58,434 nt of DNA from Hominifimenecus microfluidus (GTDB lineage Bacteria > Bacillota > Clostridia > Lachnospirales > Lachnospiraceae): contig JAJEQR010000021.1 of assembly GCA_020687485.1 (NCBI GenBank), positions 1 to 58,434 on the forward strand. Direction: 5' to 3'. A program made the position numbers and the translations under genes. The notes under the pieces were generated by a model. That model saw only the letters and a list, made by a program, of their open reading frames with translations, searched no databases and was not told where the DNA came from. Every line of letters begins with the position of its first letter. The first letter of the stretch is position 1. Shown one piece after another: positions 27,296-35,417 of the stretch.

Positions 27296-29260
27296 ATGAA
27301 GAAGAATACAAATGCGATTTTATCCGGCCTGGTAGTGGCCGCTATGATGCTTGCCGGATGCGGCAGCAATGAGACAGCAGCAACATCCGCTGCTTCATCT
27401 GAGGCACAGAATGAGAGTACAGAAAACTTTTCCGACAAAACGCTTTCCACGACAGAGACTGGCAGTGCAGACACGGAGAATTCTTTGGATGAATCCGCGA
27501 TGGATCTGGAATTTACGGCAAGAGATCTTGATGTTGGCTATGAGGAAAGCACTGCTGTACAAGTGACGTTAAGCGATAGTGGGATTCAGGTATCCGGCGA
27601 TGGCGCGGAAGCGGACGGAACCACGCTTACGATCAAAGAAGAAGGAACCTACGTCATCTCCGGCTCTTTAAGCAGTGGTCAGATTGTGATCGAGGCGGAT
27701 GACAGCGCGAAGATTCATCTGGTGCTGAACGGAGTGAGCGTTCGCTGTGAGAATTCGGCGGCACTGCTGATCCGTGGAGCGGATAAGGTGTTCGTAACAC
27801 TGGCGGAAGGAAGTGAGAATACACTGGAGAGCGGCTCCGAAGCCCCTTCCGGAGAGGATGAAAACGTGGACGGCGTGATTTTCAGCCGGTCGGATCTGAC
27901 ACTGAATGGCAGCGGCTCTCTTACGATCAACGCAGGGTATAAGCATGGCATTGTATCGAAGGATGATCTGGTGATTACCGGTGGTGTTTATAACATTACG
28001 GCAGTTGGAGGCGGACTCTACGGTAAGGACTGCGTAAAAATTCTAGACGGAACCTTTAATCTGAACGTAGAAATGGACGGTATTCAGTCGGACAATGAGG
28101 AGGACGCAGATCGCGGATTCGTCTATATCGCCGGAGGAACTTATGATATCACGGCAGGTCACGACGGTATCCAGGCAGAAACTCTCTTAAAGGTTGCAGA
28201 TGGAACGATTAATATTACAACCGGAACCGGAAGCGGCGCTGCCGTTAACGGAAGTTCAGATACAGATAGCACGAGTAACGGCAGTACAAATGTCACAGAT
28301 AGCTCTTCCAGTGAGAGCATCAAAGGCTTAAAGAGCGGAAGTCTCCTGGAGATCACGGGAGGAACGATCGTCATTAACAGCGAGGATGACAGCGTTCACT
28401 CCAATGGAAGCATTACGATCACAGCAGGCAATCTGACGTTTTCCAGCGATGATGATGCGGTACATGCGGATGAAAATCTGCAGATTGACGGTGGCAGTAT
28501 TCAGATTCTGCAAAGCTATGAGGGTCTGGAAGGTAAGTCTGTTGTGATCAATGACGGCACAATCTCTCTGGTATCAGCGGATGACGGCATCAATGCCAAC
28601 GGCGGCGCGGATTCCTCCGGCTTCGGCGGCTTTGGACGCGGCTTCGAGACAGACTCTTTCGGAAGTTTCGAGACAGATATCTATATTGCAATCAACGGCG
28701 GTGAGATTACCATCGATGCTTCCGGTGACGGCCTGGATTCCAACGGCAATCTCTATATTACCGGCGGTGTTACCTATATTAGCGGCCCTTCGGACAGCGG
28801 CAATGGCGCACTGGATTACGGAGAAGGCTGCACGGGTGAGATTTCCGGAGGCATGCTGCTCGCAGTAGGAGCCTCCGGTATGGCAGAGAATATGAGCAGC
28901 TCTTCTACACAGTGTACCTTTATGCAGAACCTGGACGAGACGGCTTCTGGCGGTGATACGGTAACCATCACCGATGCCTCCGGCAATGTGCTGGCGAGCT
29001 ACACACCGGTTCGTTCCTATCAGAACATCATATTCAGCTGTCCGGAACTGCAGGTCGGAGAGACATACACCGTGACCGCCGGCAGTCAGAGTGTTGCCGT
29101 AGAGCAGAGTGATACCGTTGTCGGTGAGAGCAGCGGTATGGGCGGCATGGGAGCCCTGGGAGGAAATAACAGCAACGGCAGACCTTCGGAGCCTCCAACC
29201 GGAGGAAATGTGGACCAGAAACCAGCAGACAGCAATAGCACTTCCGGAAATGGTGTATAA
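27296..29260 (+). CDS. Cthe_2159-like carbohydrate-binding lipoprotein (beta-helix)
   Basis: 654 residues. A lipoprotein signal MKKNTNAILSGLVVAAMMLAGC gives Cys at about residue 22, followed by a Ser/Thr/Glu-rich stalk. The main part consists of many short repeats of the type 'GG.Y.ITA..DGI.' and 'G.ITI.ASGDGLDSNGN', rich in Asp and Gly, as in Cthe_2159 of Clostridium thermocellum, a calcium-dependent beta-helix that binds acidic polysaccharides and cellulose (PF14262). The C-terminal 60 residues are low-complexity Gly/Asn/Ser/Pro. It is probably exposed on the outer cell surface. AAGGAGG inside the end of the DUF4956 gene serves ATG 27296. Third gene of the VTC operon. Confidence 0.93.
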   Translation: MKKNTNAILSGLVVAAMMLAGCGSNETAATSAASSEAQNESTENFSDKTLSTTETGSADTENSLDESAMDLEFTARDLDVGYEESTAVQVTLSDSGIQVSGDGAEADGTTLTIKEEGTYVISGSLSSGQIVIEADDSAKIHLVLNGVSVRCENSAALLIRGADKVFVTLAEGSENTLESGSEAPSGEDENVDGVIFSRSDLTLNGSGSLTINAGYKHGIVSKDDLVITGGVYNITAVGGGLYGKDCVKILDGTFNLNVEMDGIQSDNEEDADRGFVYIAGGTYDITAGHDGIQAETLLKVADGTINITTGTGSGAAVNGSSDTDSTSNGSTNVTDSSSSESIKGLKSGSLLEITGGTIVINSEDDSVHSNGSITITAGNLTFSSDDDAVHADENLQIDGGSIQILQSYEGLEGKSVVINDGTISLVSADDGINANGGADSSGFGGFGRGFETDSFGSFETDIYIAINGGEITIDASGDGLDSNGNLYITGGVTYISGPSDSGNGALDYGEGCTGEISGGMLLAVGASGMAENMSSSSTQCTFMQNLDETASGGDTVTITDASGNVLASYTPVRSYQNIIFSCPELQVGETYTVTAGSQSVAVEQSDTVVGESSGMGGMGALGGNNSNGRPSEPPTGGNVDQKPADSNSTSGNGV

Positions 29261-29337
29261 AGAAGAAGGAAAACCAGAGCAGTTATAGGAAAATCATAAA
29301 AAACAGCCTTGTATAATACGGGATGGAGTGATATAAT

Positions 29338-29392
29338 AAGCGAAGCAGACGGCAGGAAGACAGGTTTCTGCCGTTCTGCCCGCTTTTATATT
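29338..29392 (+). terminator. Terminator-like hairpin after the lipoprotein gene
   Basis: GCAGACGGCAG (29345-29355) pairs with CTGCCGTTCTGC (29368-29379), extended by AAGCG with CGCTT, followed by TTTATATTT. It most likely ends the VTC operon. It begins right behind a TTGTAT (29309) - 17 - TATAAT (29332-29337) promoter-like pair, so it would be at the very 5' end of any transcript made from that promoter. Confidence 0.65.
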
Positions 29393-29397
29393 TAAAA

Positions 29398-29659
29398 ACT
29401 GCGACGGAAAGAGTAGCCGGGCCGTACCTTACAGAGAGGATCGCATATGCTGGAAGCGATCTATGGGAAACCGGGTGAAGACCATTCCCGAGTTGCACGC
29501 AGAAGGAGAATGTAGAATCGAACCGGAGGTTTCCGAGGAGATGAAGCGCTCTGAAACGATGCCGTCTTGCCGCGTTACAGGCAGCAATGAGTAAAAGAAA
29601 AGGTGGAACCGTGCATACCCGCACCCTTGGATACCGGAAGGTGTTCCAGGGTGTTTTTT
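29398..29659 (+). promoter_or_regulatory. T-box riboswitch of thrS, Thr specifier ACC
   Basis: Stem I opens near CTGCGACGGAAAGAGTAG and closes near 29502. The specifier loop reads GGTGAAG-ACC-ATT with the Thr codon ACC at 29481-29483. The antiterminator bulge AGGTGGAACCGTG is at 29601-29613. The terminator pairs CACCCTTGGATACC (29622-29635) with GGTGTTCCAGGGTG (29640-29653), then six T. Uncharged tRNA-Thr should turn on thrS. Confidence 0.95.
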
Positions 29660-29690
29660 AATATAAAAATTAAGAAGGAGAATATAAACA

Positions 29691-31457
29691 ATGGTAAATT
29701 TTAAAGAAGATGAGCAGTTAAGCGTGCTGAATCATTCCTGTGCCCATCTGATGGCTCAGGCGATCCGCCACCTGTATCCGCAGGCGAAGTTCTGGGTAGG
29801 ACCGGTTGTAGCGGAGGGCTTCTATTATGATATTGATCTGGGCGACGACGTCATCCGTGACGAGGACATTCCCGCGATCGAGAAAGAGATGAAGAAGGTG
29901 GCCAAATCCGGCAAGAAGATCATCCGCAAGGAGATTTCCAAGGAAGAGGCCATGGAGATGTTCAAGGACGACGAATACAAGCTGGATCTGATTTCTCATC
30001 TGGAAGACGGCAATATTACTTGCTATGAGCAGGGCGACTTCACCGATCTCTGCCGCGGACCGCACGTAGATAATGTAAAGCTCTGCCGTAACTTTAAGCT
30101 GATCAAGCATTCCGGCGTATACTGGAAGGGTGACAGCAATAACCGCGTTCTTCAGAGAATCTATGGCGTATGTTTCCCGACTCCCGAAGAGCTGGAAGAG
30201 CACCTGAAGCTTCTGGAGGAGGCCAAGGAGCGCGATCACAGAAAGATCGGCAAGGATATGCAGCTGTTCATGGTGGATGACCTGGTAGGCCGCGGTCTTC
30301 CCATGTTCCTTCCGAAGGGATATACGATCTGGCAGGAGTTGGAGAACTATATCAAGGAGAAGGAAAGAAAGGCAGGCTACCTGCATGTTATGACTCCATG
30401 CGTAGGTACAGTAAATCTTTACAAGACCTCCGGTCACTGGGATCATTACAAGGAGAACATGTTCCCGCCCATGGAAATGGAAGGCGAGTCCTTTGTTCTG
30501 CGTCCCATGAACTGCCCGCACCACATGATGATTTATGCGAACCGCAGACATTCCTACAAGGATCTGCCCATGCGTATCGGTGAGATCGCACATGATTTCC
30601 GTTTTGAGGCCAGCGGTACGCTGAAGGGTATCGAGAGAGGCAGACATTTCTGCCAGAACGACGCTCACCTGTTCGTAACTCCCGAACAGATCAAGGAAGA
30701 GTTCAGCCGCGTGGTAGATATGATCTTCAGCACCTATAAGGATTTCAATATTACGGATTACCGTTGCGTTCTTTCCCTGAGAGATCCGGAGAACAAAGTG
30801 AAGTATCACGATGATGACGAGATGTGGGAGAAGGCGGAGAATGCGCTGCGTGAGGTTATGAACAGCCTTGGCATTGAATATACCGAGGAAATCGGCGAGG
30901 CTGCTTTCTACGGCCCGAAGCTTGACGTAAATGTAAAGCCTGCTATCGGCAACGAATACACGCTGTCCACCTGCCAGCTTGACTTCTGCCTGCCGGCGAA
31001 GTTCCAACTGTACTATATTGACAGCGATGGCGAGAAAAAGACTCCTGTAGTTCTACACCGTGCAATCCTCGGTTCTCTGGATCGCTTCATGGCATATATC
31101 CTAGAGGAGACCAAGGGCAATCTGCCGACATGGCTGGCCCCGGTACAGGTACGTGTAATGCCGGTTAAGAATGACGATGAGGAGCTTCTTGCTTACGCGC
31201 AGGAAGTATGCAGCCTGCTGGAGGAGAAGAGTGTCAGAGTTGAGCTTGACAACCGTTCCGAGAAGCTGGGCTACCGCATGAGAGAGGGACAGATCCAGAA
31301 GGTTCCCTACCTGCTGGTACTTGGCAAGAATGAGAAAAACGACAGAACTGTATCCTACCGTCTGCACGGCGAGGCCGAGACGACCGTTCTTCCTCTGGAC
31401 GAGTTCGCAGAGAAGCTGGATCAGCAGATCAAGACCAAGTCATACAAGAAGTTCTGA
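29691..31457 (+). CDS. thrS: Threonyl-tRNA synthetase, lacking the N-terminal TGS domain
   Basis: 588 residues, about 50-60 shorter than the usual ThrRS, because it starts directly at the editing domain: NHSCAHLMAQAIRHLYP has the HXXXH zinc-like editing site, and DLCRGPHVD its Cys/His partners. The class II catalytic core follows (MNCPHHMMIY, RIGEIAHDFRFEASG with motif 2, HRAILGSLDRFM with motif 3), then the anticodon-binding domain. The catalytic zinc ligands Cys (MNCPHH), His and a late His (LHRAI) are seen. ATG 29691 follows AAGGAGAATATAAAC, and no TGS-like sequence is found in the upstream frames, which are the T-box. Regulated by tRNA-Thr through the T-box. Confidence 0.97.
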   Translation: MVNFKEDEQLSVLNHSCAHLMAQAIRHLYPQAKFWVGPVVAEGFYYDIDLGDDVIRDEDIPAIEKEMKKVAKSGKKIIRKEISKEEAMEMFKDDEYKLDLISHLEDGNITCYEQGDFTDLCRGPHVDNVKLCRNFKLIKHSGVYWKGDSNNRVLQRIYGVCFPTPEELEEHLKLLEEAKERDHRKIGKDMQLFMVDDLVGRGLPMFLPKGYTIWQELENYIKEKERKAGYLHVMTPCVGTVNLYKTSGHWDHYKENMFPPMEMEGESFVLRPMNCPHHMMIYANRRHSYKDLPMRIGEIAHDFRFEASGTLKGIERGRHFCQNDAHLFVTPEQIKEEFSRVVDMIFSTYKDFNITDYRCVLSLRDPENKVKYHDDDEMWEKAENALREVMNSLGIEYTEEIGEAAFYGPKLDVNVKPAIGNEYTLSTCQLDFCLPAKFQLYYIDSDGEKKTPVVLHRAILGSLDRFMAYILEETKGNLPTWLAPVQVRVMPVKNDDEELLAYAQEVCSLLEEKSVRVELDNRSEKLGYRMREGQIQKVPYLLVLGKNEKNDRTVSYRLHGEAETTVLPLDEFAEKLDQQIKTKSYKKF

Positions 31458-31488
31458 TCACGGAGAGTAATCCCGGAGTTCGGAACCA

Positions 31489-31537
31489 TTACCAATCATG
31501 GCGTAAAGCCCCTGCCTTTAGGCATGGGGAGTGTCAA
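31489..31537 (+). mobile_element. Solo IS608-like mini-hairpin (49 bp), copy A
   Basis: TTAC (31489-31492), 12 bases, AAAG (31505-31508), then a stem CCCC-TGCC / GGCA-T-GGGG with loop TTTA and one bulged T in the 3' arm, ending in TCAA (31534-31537). TTAC flank, AAAG guide, extrahelical T and TCAA terminus are the signals used by the IS608 Y1 transposase. A copy with the same 49-bp length and only two visible differences lies at 57873-57921 in opposite orientation. No tnpA or tnpB is attached. Confidence 0.75.
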
Positions 31538-31575
31538 GGAATCAGCATTATAATATTAGAACAGAAAGCAGGAGA

Positions 31576-31616
31576 AGCTGCAGCGACAAAAGAAACGGTT
31601 CGCTGCAGCTTTTTCA
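31576..31616 (+). terminator. Terminator after thrS
   Basis: AGCTGCAGCG (31576-31585) pairs perfectly with CGCTGCAGCT (31601-31610), then TTTTTC. It lies behind the solo hairpin, so the hairpin is transcribed with thrS. Confidence 0.88.
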
Positions 31617-31727
31617 TATGACTTGCGGTGCATGTCGCTTCTGCAGGAAACTAAAAAAATTTATTCAGTTAGCACTGACTCAGTCACCACCGAATGAAAG
31701 TTGACATGTGGAATGGTATCGGTGAAA

Positions 31728-31774
31728 AATAAAAAGCGAGTACCCTGTAATTCTCTTACATGGATACTCGCTTT
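31728..31774 (-). terminator. Terminator of tRNA-Leu
   Basis: AAAGCGAGTA (31733-31742) pairs with TACTCGCTTT (31765-31774), with extra pairing TGTAA/TTACA inside; read on the minus strand it is followed by TTTTTATTTTT. Confidence 0.9.
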
Positions 31775-31775
31775 A

Positions 31776-31858
31776 TGCGGGTGGCGGGACTTGAACCCGC
31801 ACGAAGTCGCCCTCGTCAGATTTTGAGTCTGATGCGTCTGCCATTCCGCCACACCCGC
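31776..31858 (-). tRNA. tRNA-Leu (anticodon CAA)
   Basis: Read on the minus strand it begins GCGGGTG and ends CACCCGC plus discriminator A, a seven-pair acceptor stem. The anticodon arm TCAGA-CTCAAAA-TCTGA shows anticodon CAA. A long variable arm (CGAGGGCGACTTCG region) and the T-arm GCGGGTTCAAGTCCCGC fit a class II tRNA-Leu of 83 bases. CCA is not encoded. It is a single tRNA gene with its own promoter and terminator. Confidence 0.97.
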
Positions 31859-31881
31859 AGGTGCACCGTTCGTGCTTTTTT

Positions 31882-31910
31882 ATTTTAACACTGTCGAAAA
31901 GGACTGTCAA
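31882..31910 (-). promoter_or_regulatory. Promoter of tRNA-Leu
   Basis: On the minus strand: perfect TTGACA (31910-31905), 17 bases, TAAAAT (31887-31882), about 24 bases before the mature 5' end. Confidence 0.88.
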
Positions 31911-31982
31911 CTGCTTTTTTTAAAGCGGGATAAATTCACGGAGGAAAATACGAAAATATGGCTTTAGTTTAAGCGCTGCAGA

Positions 31983-31991
31983 TGGTATACT
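31983..31991 (+). promoter_or_regulatory. Extended -10 promoter of polA
   Basis: TG-G-TATACT about 60 bases before polA; the -35 region (TTTAGT, 17 bases upstream) is poor. Confidence 0.55.
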
Positions 31992-32051
31992 AAGAGCAGT
32001 GAGACGATATTCCGGGAGGAATATCTCAGTTTAGGAGGGATGCGAGAATCC

Positions 32052-34697
32052 ATGAGTGAAAAACTTGTACTGATTGACGGACACAGCATACTGAACCGTG
32101 CATTTTATGGAGTTCCGGAACTGACGAATTCCAGCGGGCTTCATACGAATGCTGTGTACGGATTTCTGAATATTCTGTTTAAGATTCTGGAAGAGGAGCA
32201 GCCGCAGTACCTTGCCGTTGCCTTCGATGTCAAGGCACCGACCTTCCGGCATAAGATGTACGACGCTTATAAGGGAACGCGGAAACCGATGCCGCAGGAG
32301 CTTCATGAGCAGGTCCCGCTGATTAAGGATGTTTTGACTGCCTGCGGCGTCCCCATCCTGGAGAAGCCGGGGTATGAGGCTGATGATATCCTGGGAACCC
32401 TGGCAAGACGCGGGGAAGCTGCCGGTATGGAGGTTACTCTGGTATCCGGCGACCGTGATCTGCTGCAGATTGCGACGGATCATATCTGTATCCGTATTCC
32501 AAAGACAAGAGGCGGCGTGACCGTAACGGAGAACTACCGGAAGGAAGATGTCATTGAAGCTTACGGTGTAACGCCGACGGAATTTATCGATGTTAAGGCG
32601 CTGATGGGGGATACTTCGGACAACATTCCGGGAGTCCCCAGTATCGGCGAGAAGACGGCGACGGCGCTGATCTCTTCCTATAAAAGTATTGAGAATGCGT
32701 ATGCGCATATTGATGAAGTAAAGCCGCCGCGGGCGCAGAAGGCGCTGCGGGAGCATTATGATCTGGCGCAGATGAGTAAGAAGCTGGCGGCGATCTGCAC
32801 GGAAGCTCCGGTAGAGATGGATTTTGAGGCAGCCAGACTGGGCAACCTTTATACAAAGGAAGCCTATGAAGTGATGAACCGTCTGGAGCTGAAATCCTTC
32901 CTGAAGCGATTTGATCTCTCGGCGATGGAGCAGCAGGCGGAAGAGAAGAAAGAAATCACGCTGACTGTGATCGACGGACTCTCGGAAGCAGAGGGATTTT
33001 TCCGTTCTGCCGGGGAGCAGCCTCTGATCGCTGTACAGACGGTGGCGGACGGCGGACAGTTGCTGGGACTTGCCATGGCAGTGGATGAGGATACGGTAAG
33101 CTATCTTGCCTGCGCGGGCTTTCTTACGGAAGCCTACCTGAAGGAGAAGCTGGAAGAGCTGGCGGAGAAGACGCAGATCGCCGCACTGGATGTGAAGGAG
33201 ATTTTGAAGCTGCTGGATGTGAAGGAATCAGAACACTATTTTGATGCCGGCGTGGCTGCCTATCTGCTAAATCCGCTGAAAAATTCGTATACGTACGATG
33301 ATCTTGCCAGGGATTTTATAGGTGAGTCTGTTCCGGCGCGGGCAGAACTTCTGGGGAAGAGCCGCGTGGAGGATGTCCGGGAGAAGGAGCCGGAAAACTG
33401 GCAGCGCTATGTGATGAATCTTGCGCATGTGCCATTCACTGTCCGTGGAAAGCTGGAAGAGCAGCTGAAAGCAACCGGCATGTGGAATCTCTTTACGAAA
33501 ATTGAGATGCCTCTGATCTTCAGCCTGCACCGGATGGAACAGGCGGGAATCCGTGTCGAAAAGGAAGCGCTGGCGGAATACGGCCGTGAGCTGGCCGTGA
33601 AGGTGACGGCGATGGAGCAGGAGATTTACGCGCTGGCGGGCCGGGAATTCAATATCAATTCGCCGAAGCAGTTGGGTGAGATTCTCTTCGATGAGCTGCA
33701 TCTTCCCGGTGCGAAGAAGACGAAGACCGGATACTCGACCTCTGCGGATGTTCTGGAGAAGCTGAAGCCGGTACACCCGATTGTAGAAAAGGTGTTGGAA
33801 TACCGGACATATGCGAAGCTGAAGAGCACGTATGCGGACGGACTGGCCGGTTACATCAGCGAAGACGGCCGGATACATGGAACCTTTAACCAGACGATTA
33901 CGGCGACTGGGCGAATCAGCAGTACAGAGCCGAATCTGCAGAATATTCCTGTGCGCATGGAGCTGGGACGCGCGATTCGCAGAGTCTTCGTGCCGGAGGA
34001 GGGATGCGTCTTTGTGGACGCAGATTACTCGCAGATCGAGCTTCGAATCCTGGCGCATATGTCCGGAGATAAACAGCTGATTGAGGCATACCGGGAGGAG
34101 CAGGATATCCACCGGATCACAGCTTCCCAGGTCTTCCATGTTCCGCTCGACGAGGTGACGCCTCAGCTGCGCCGCAACGCCAAGGCGGTAAATTTCGGGA
34201 TTGTATACGGGATCAGTGCGTTCGGGCTGAGCGAAGATTTGAGCATTACTCGCAAGGAAGCCGGGGAATATATCCAGAAGTATTTTGAAACATATCCTGG
34301 CGTTAAGACTTTTCTGGATCGCCTGGTGGCAGAAGGAAAAGAGCAGGGCTATGTTACTACGGTGTACGGCAGACGCCGCCCGATTCCGGAGCTGAAGTCC
34401 AACAACTTTATGCAGCGGTCCTTCGGCGAGCGTGTAGCTATGAATTCCCCGATCCAGGGAACCGCCGCGGATGTGATGAAAATCGCAATGATTCGTGTGG
34501 ATCGCGCACTGCGGACGGAAGGGCTTCGCTCCCGGATTATTCTGCAGGTTCACGATGAACTTCTGCTGGAGGTACCGGGAGAGGAGAAGGATCAGGTGAT
34601 GGAGCTTCTGGAACGGGAAATGACGCATGCGGCGGATTTTGCCGTCCCGCTGGAAGTGGATGTGAACTGCGGAGATAACTGGTATACTGCGCACTAA
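32052..34697 (+). CDS. polA: DNA polymerase I
   Basis: 881 residues. The N-terminal 5'-nuclease domain starts LVLIDGHSILNRAFYG, with YEADDILGTLA and VSGDRDLLQ as metal-binding motifs. The middle domain occupies the place of the 3'-5' proofreading exonuclease, but the DXE motif is replaced (LIAVQTVADG), so proofreading is probably absent, as in many Firmicutes. The polymerase domain has motif A DADYSQIELRILAHMSGD, the O-helix RRNAKAVNFGIVYG and motif C VHDELLLEVP. ATG 32052 starts the conserved sequence; ATG 32040 overlaps its own Shine-Dalgarno. Followed after 25 bases by coaE. Confidence 0.98.
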   Translation: MSEKLVLIDGHSILNRAFYGVPELTNSSGLHTNAVYGFLNILFKILEEEQPQYLAVAFDVKAPTFRHKMYDAYKGTRKPMPQELHEQVPLIKDVLTACGVPILEKPGYEADDILGTLARRGEAAGMEVTLVSGDRDLLQIATDHICIRIPKTRGGVTVTENYRKEDVIEAYGVTPTEFIDVKALMGDTSDNIPGVPSIGEKTATALISSYKSIENAYAHIDEVKPPRAQKALREHYDLAQMSKKLAAICTEAPVEMDFEAARLGNLYTKEAYEVMNRLELKSFLKRFDLSAMEQQAEEKKEITLTVIDGLSEAEGFFRSAGEQPLIAVQTVADGGQLLGLAMAVDEDTVSYLACAGFLTEAYLKEKLEELAEKTQIAALDVKEILKLLDVKESEHYFDAGVAAYLLNPLKNSYTYDDLARDFIGESVPARAELLGKSRVEDVREKEPENWQRYVMNLAHVPFTVRGKLEEQLKATGMWNLFTKIEMPLIFSLHRMEQAGIRVEKEALAEYGRELAVKVTAMEQEIYALAGREFNINSPKQLGEILFDELHLPGAKKTKTGYSTSADVLEKLKPVHPIVEKVLEYRTYAKLKSTYADGLAGYISEDGRIHGTFNQTITATGRISSTEPNLQNIPVRMELGRAIRRVFVPEEGCVFVDADYSQIELRILAHMSGDKQLIEAYREEQDIHRITASQVFHVPLDEVTPQLRRNAKAVNFGIVYGISAFGLSEDLSITRKEAGEYIQKYFETYPGVKTFLDRLVAEGKEQGYVTTVYGRRRPIPELKSNNFMQRSFGERVAMNSPIQGTAADVMKIAMIRVDRALRTEGLRSRIILQVHDELLLEVPGEEKDQVMELLEREMTHAADFAVPLEVDVNCGDNWYTAH

Positions 34698-34722
34698 GGC
34701 GGAACCTACAGGAGGAGAAGAA

Positions 34723-35316
34723 ATGGTAATCGGTGTGACAGGAGGCGTTGGCTCCGGGAAGAGTACCGTATTGAATTTTCTGAGAGACGGGTACCGAGCG
34801 CAGATTATTGAGGAAGATCAGGTGGCACGGGAGCTGATGGAGCCGGGGGGAGCCTGCTATCAGGCGGTCACGGAAGCTTTCGGCCCGGAGATCCTGGCGG
34901 AGGACGGACAGATTAATCGGAAGGAGCTGGCGGCGCTTGTATTTTCTGATGAGGCAAAGCGGAAGCAGCTGAATTCGCTGACACATCCGCTGGTTGAGCG
35001 GGAAGTACGCCGCAGGATTGCGGCATATGACGGGCTCTCCGTGGTGGAGACAGCACTTCCCCGGGAAGCGGGACTGCGCTGCTTCTGTGATACCGTCTGG
35101 TATGTGCATGTATCGGATGAGATCCGGATCGCCCGCCTGATGCAGGATCGCGGCTACAGCCGGGAAAAATGCCTGCAGGTCATGGCAAGTCAGCTGTCGG
35201 AAGAGGAATTCCGAAGCCTTTCAGATGTTGTGATTGAAAATGGTGGAGCAAGAGAAGAGACACATCAGCAGATTCGGGATAGTTACAATATTTTTTTAAA
35301 GCAAAACCGCTTTTAA
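34723..35316 (+). CDS. coaE: Dephospho-CoA kinase
   Basis: 197 residues. The P-loop GVTGGVGSGKSTVLNF is at the N-terminus, followed by the CoaE motifs DQVARELMEPG (substrate-binding Asp) and LTHPLVEREVRRR; VVETALPREAGL is the strand holding the Walker B-like region. The last step of coenzyme A synthesis: phosphorylation of the 3'-hydroxyl of dephospho-CoA. ATG 34723 follows AGGAGGAGAA; 25 bases after polA, an order common in Firmicutes. Confidence 0.95.
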   Translation: MVIGVTGGVGSGKSTVLNFLRDGYRAQIIEEDQVARELMEPGGACYQAVTEAFGPEILAEDGQINRKELAALVFSDEAKRKQLNSLTHPLVEREVRRRIAAYDGLSVVETALPREAGLRCFCDTVWYVHVSDEIRIARLMQDRGYSREKCLQVMASQLSEEEFRSLSDVVIENGGAREETHQQIRDSYNIFLKQNRF

Positions 35317-35417
35317 ACCGTTCGTGTTTCTGGTAGTATAATATGAGATAAAAGAGGAATGAACTGCTTTCCTGCTGGCAGTGAGGCAGTAGAATGGAAT
35401 AGGAAGAATACATAATT

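Noticed and set aside
31501-31537. Solo hairpin read as a CRISPR repeat or ordinary terminator
   Set aside because: Only one unit occurs at each site without spacers, and no T-run follows; real terminators lie downstream at both places.
32052-34697. Loss of the proofreading DXE motif in DNA polymerase I as a novelty
   Set aside because: Inactive 3'-5' exonuclease domains are common in PolA of Firmicutes, so this is expected.
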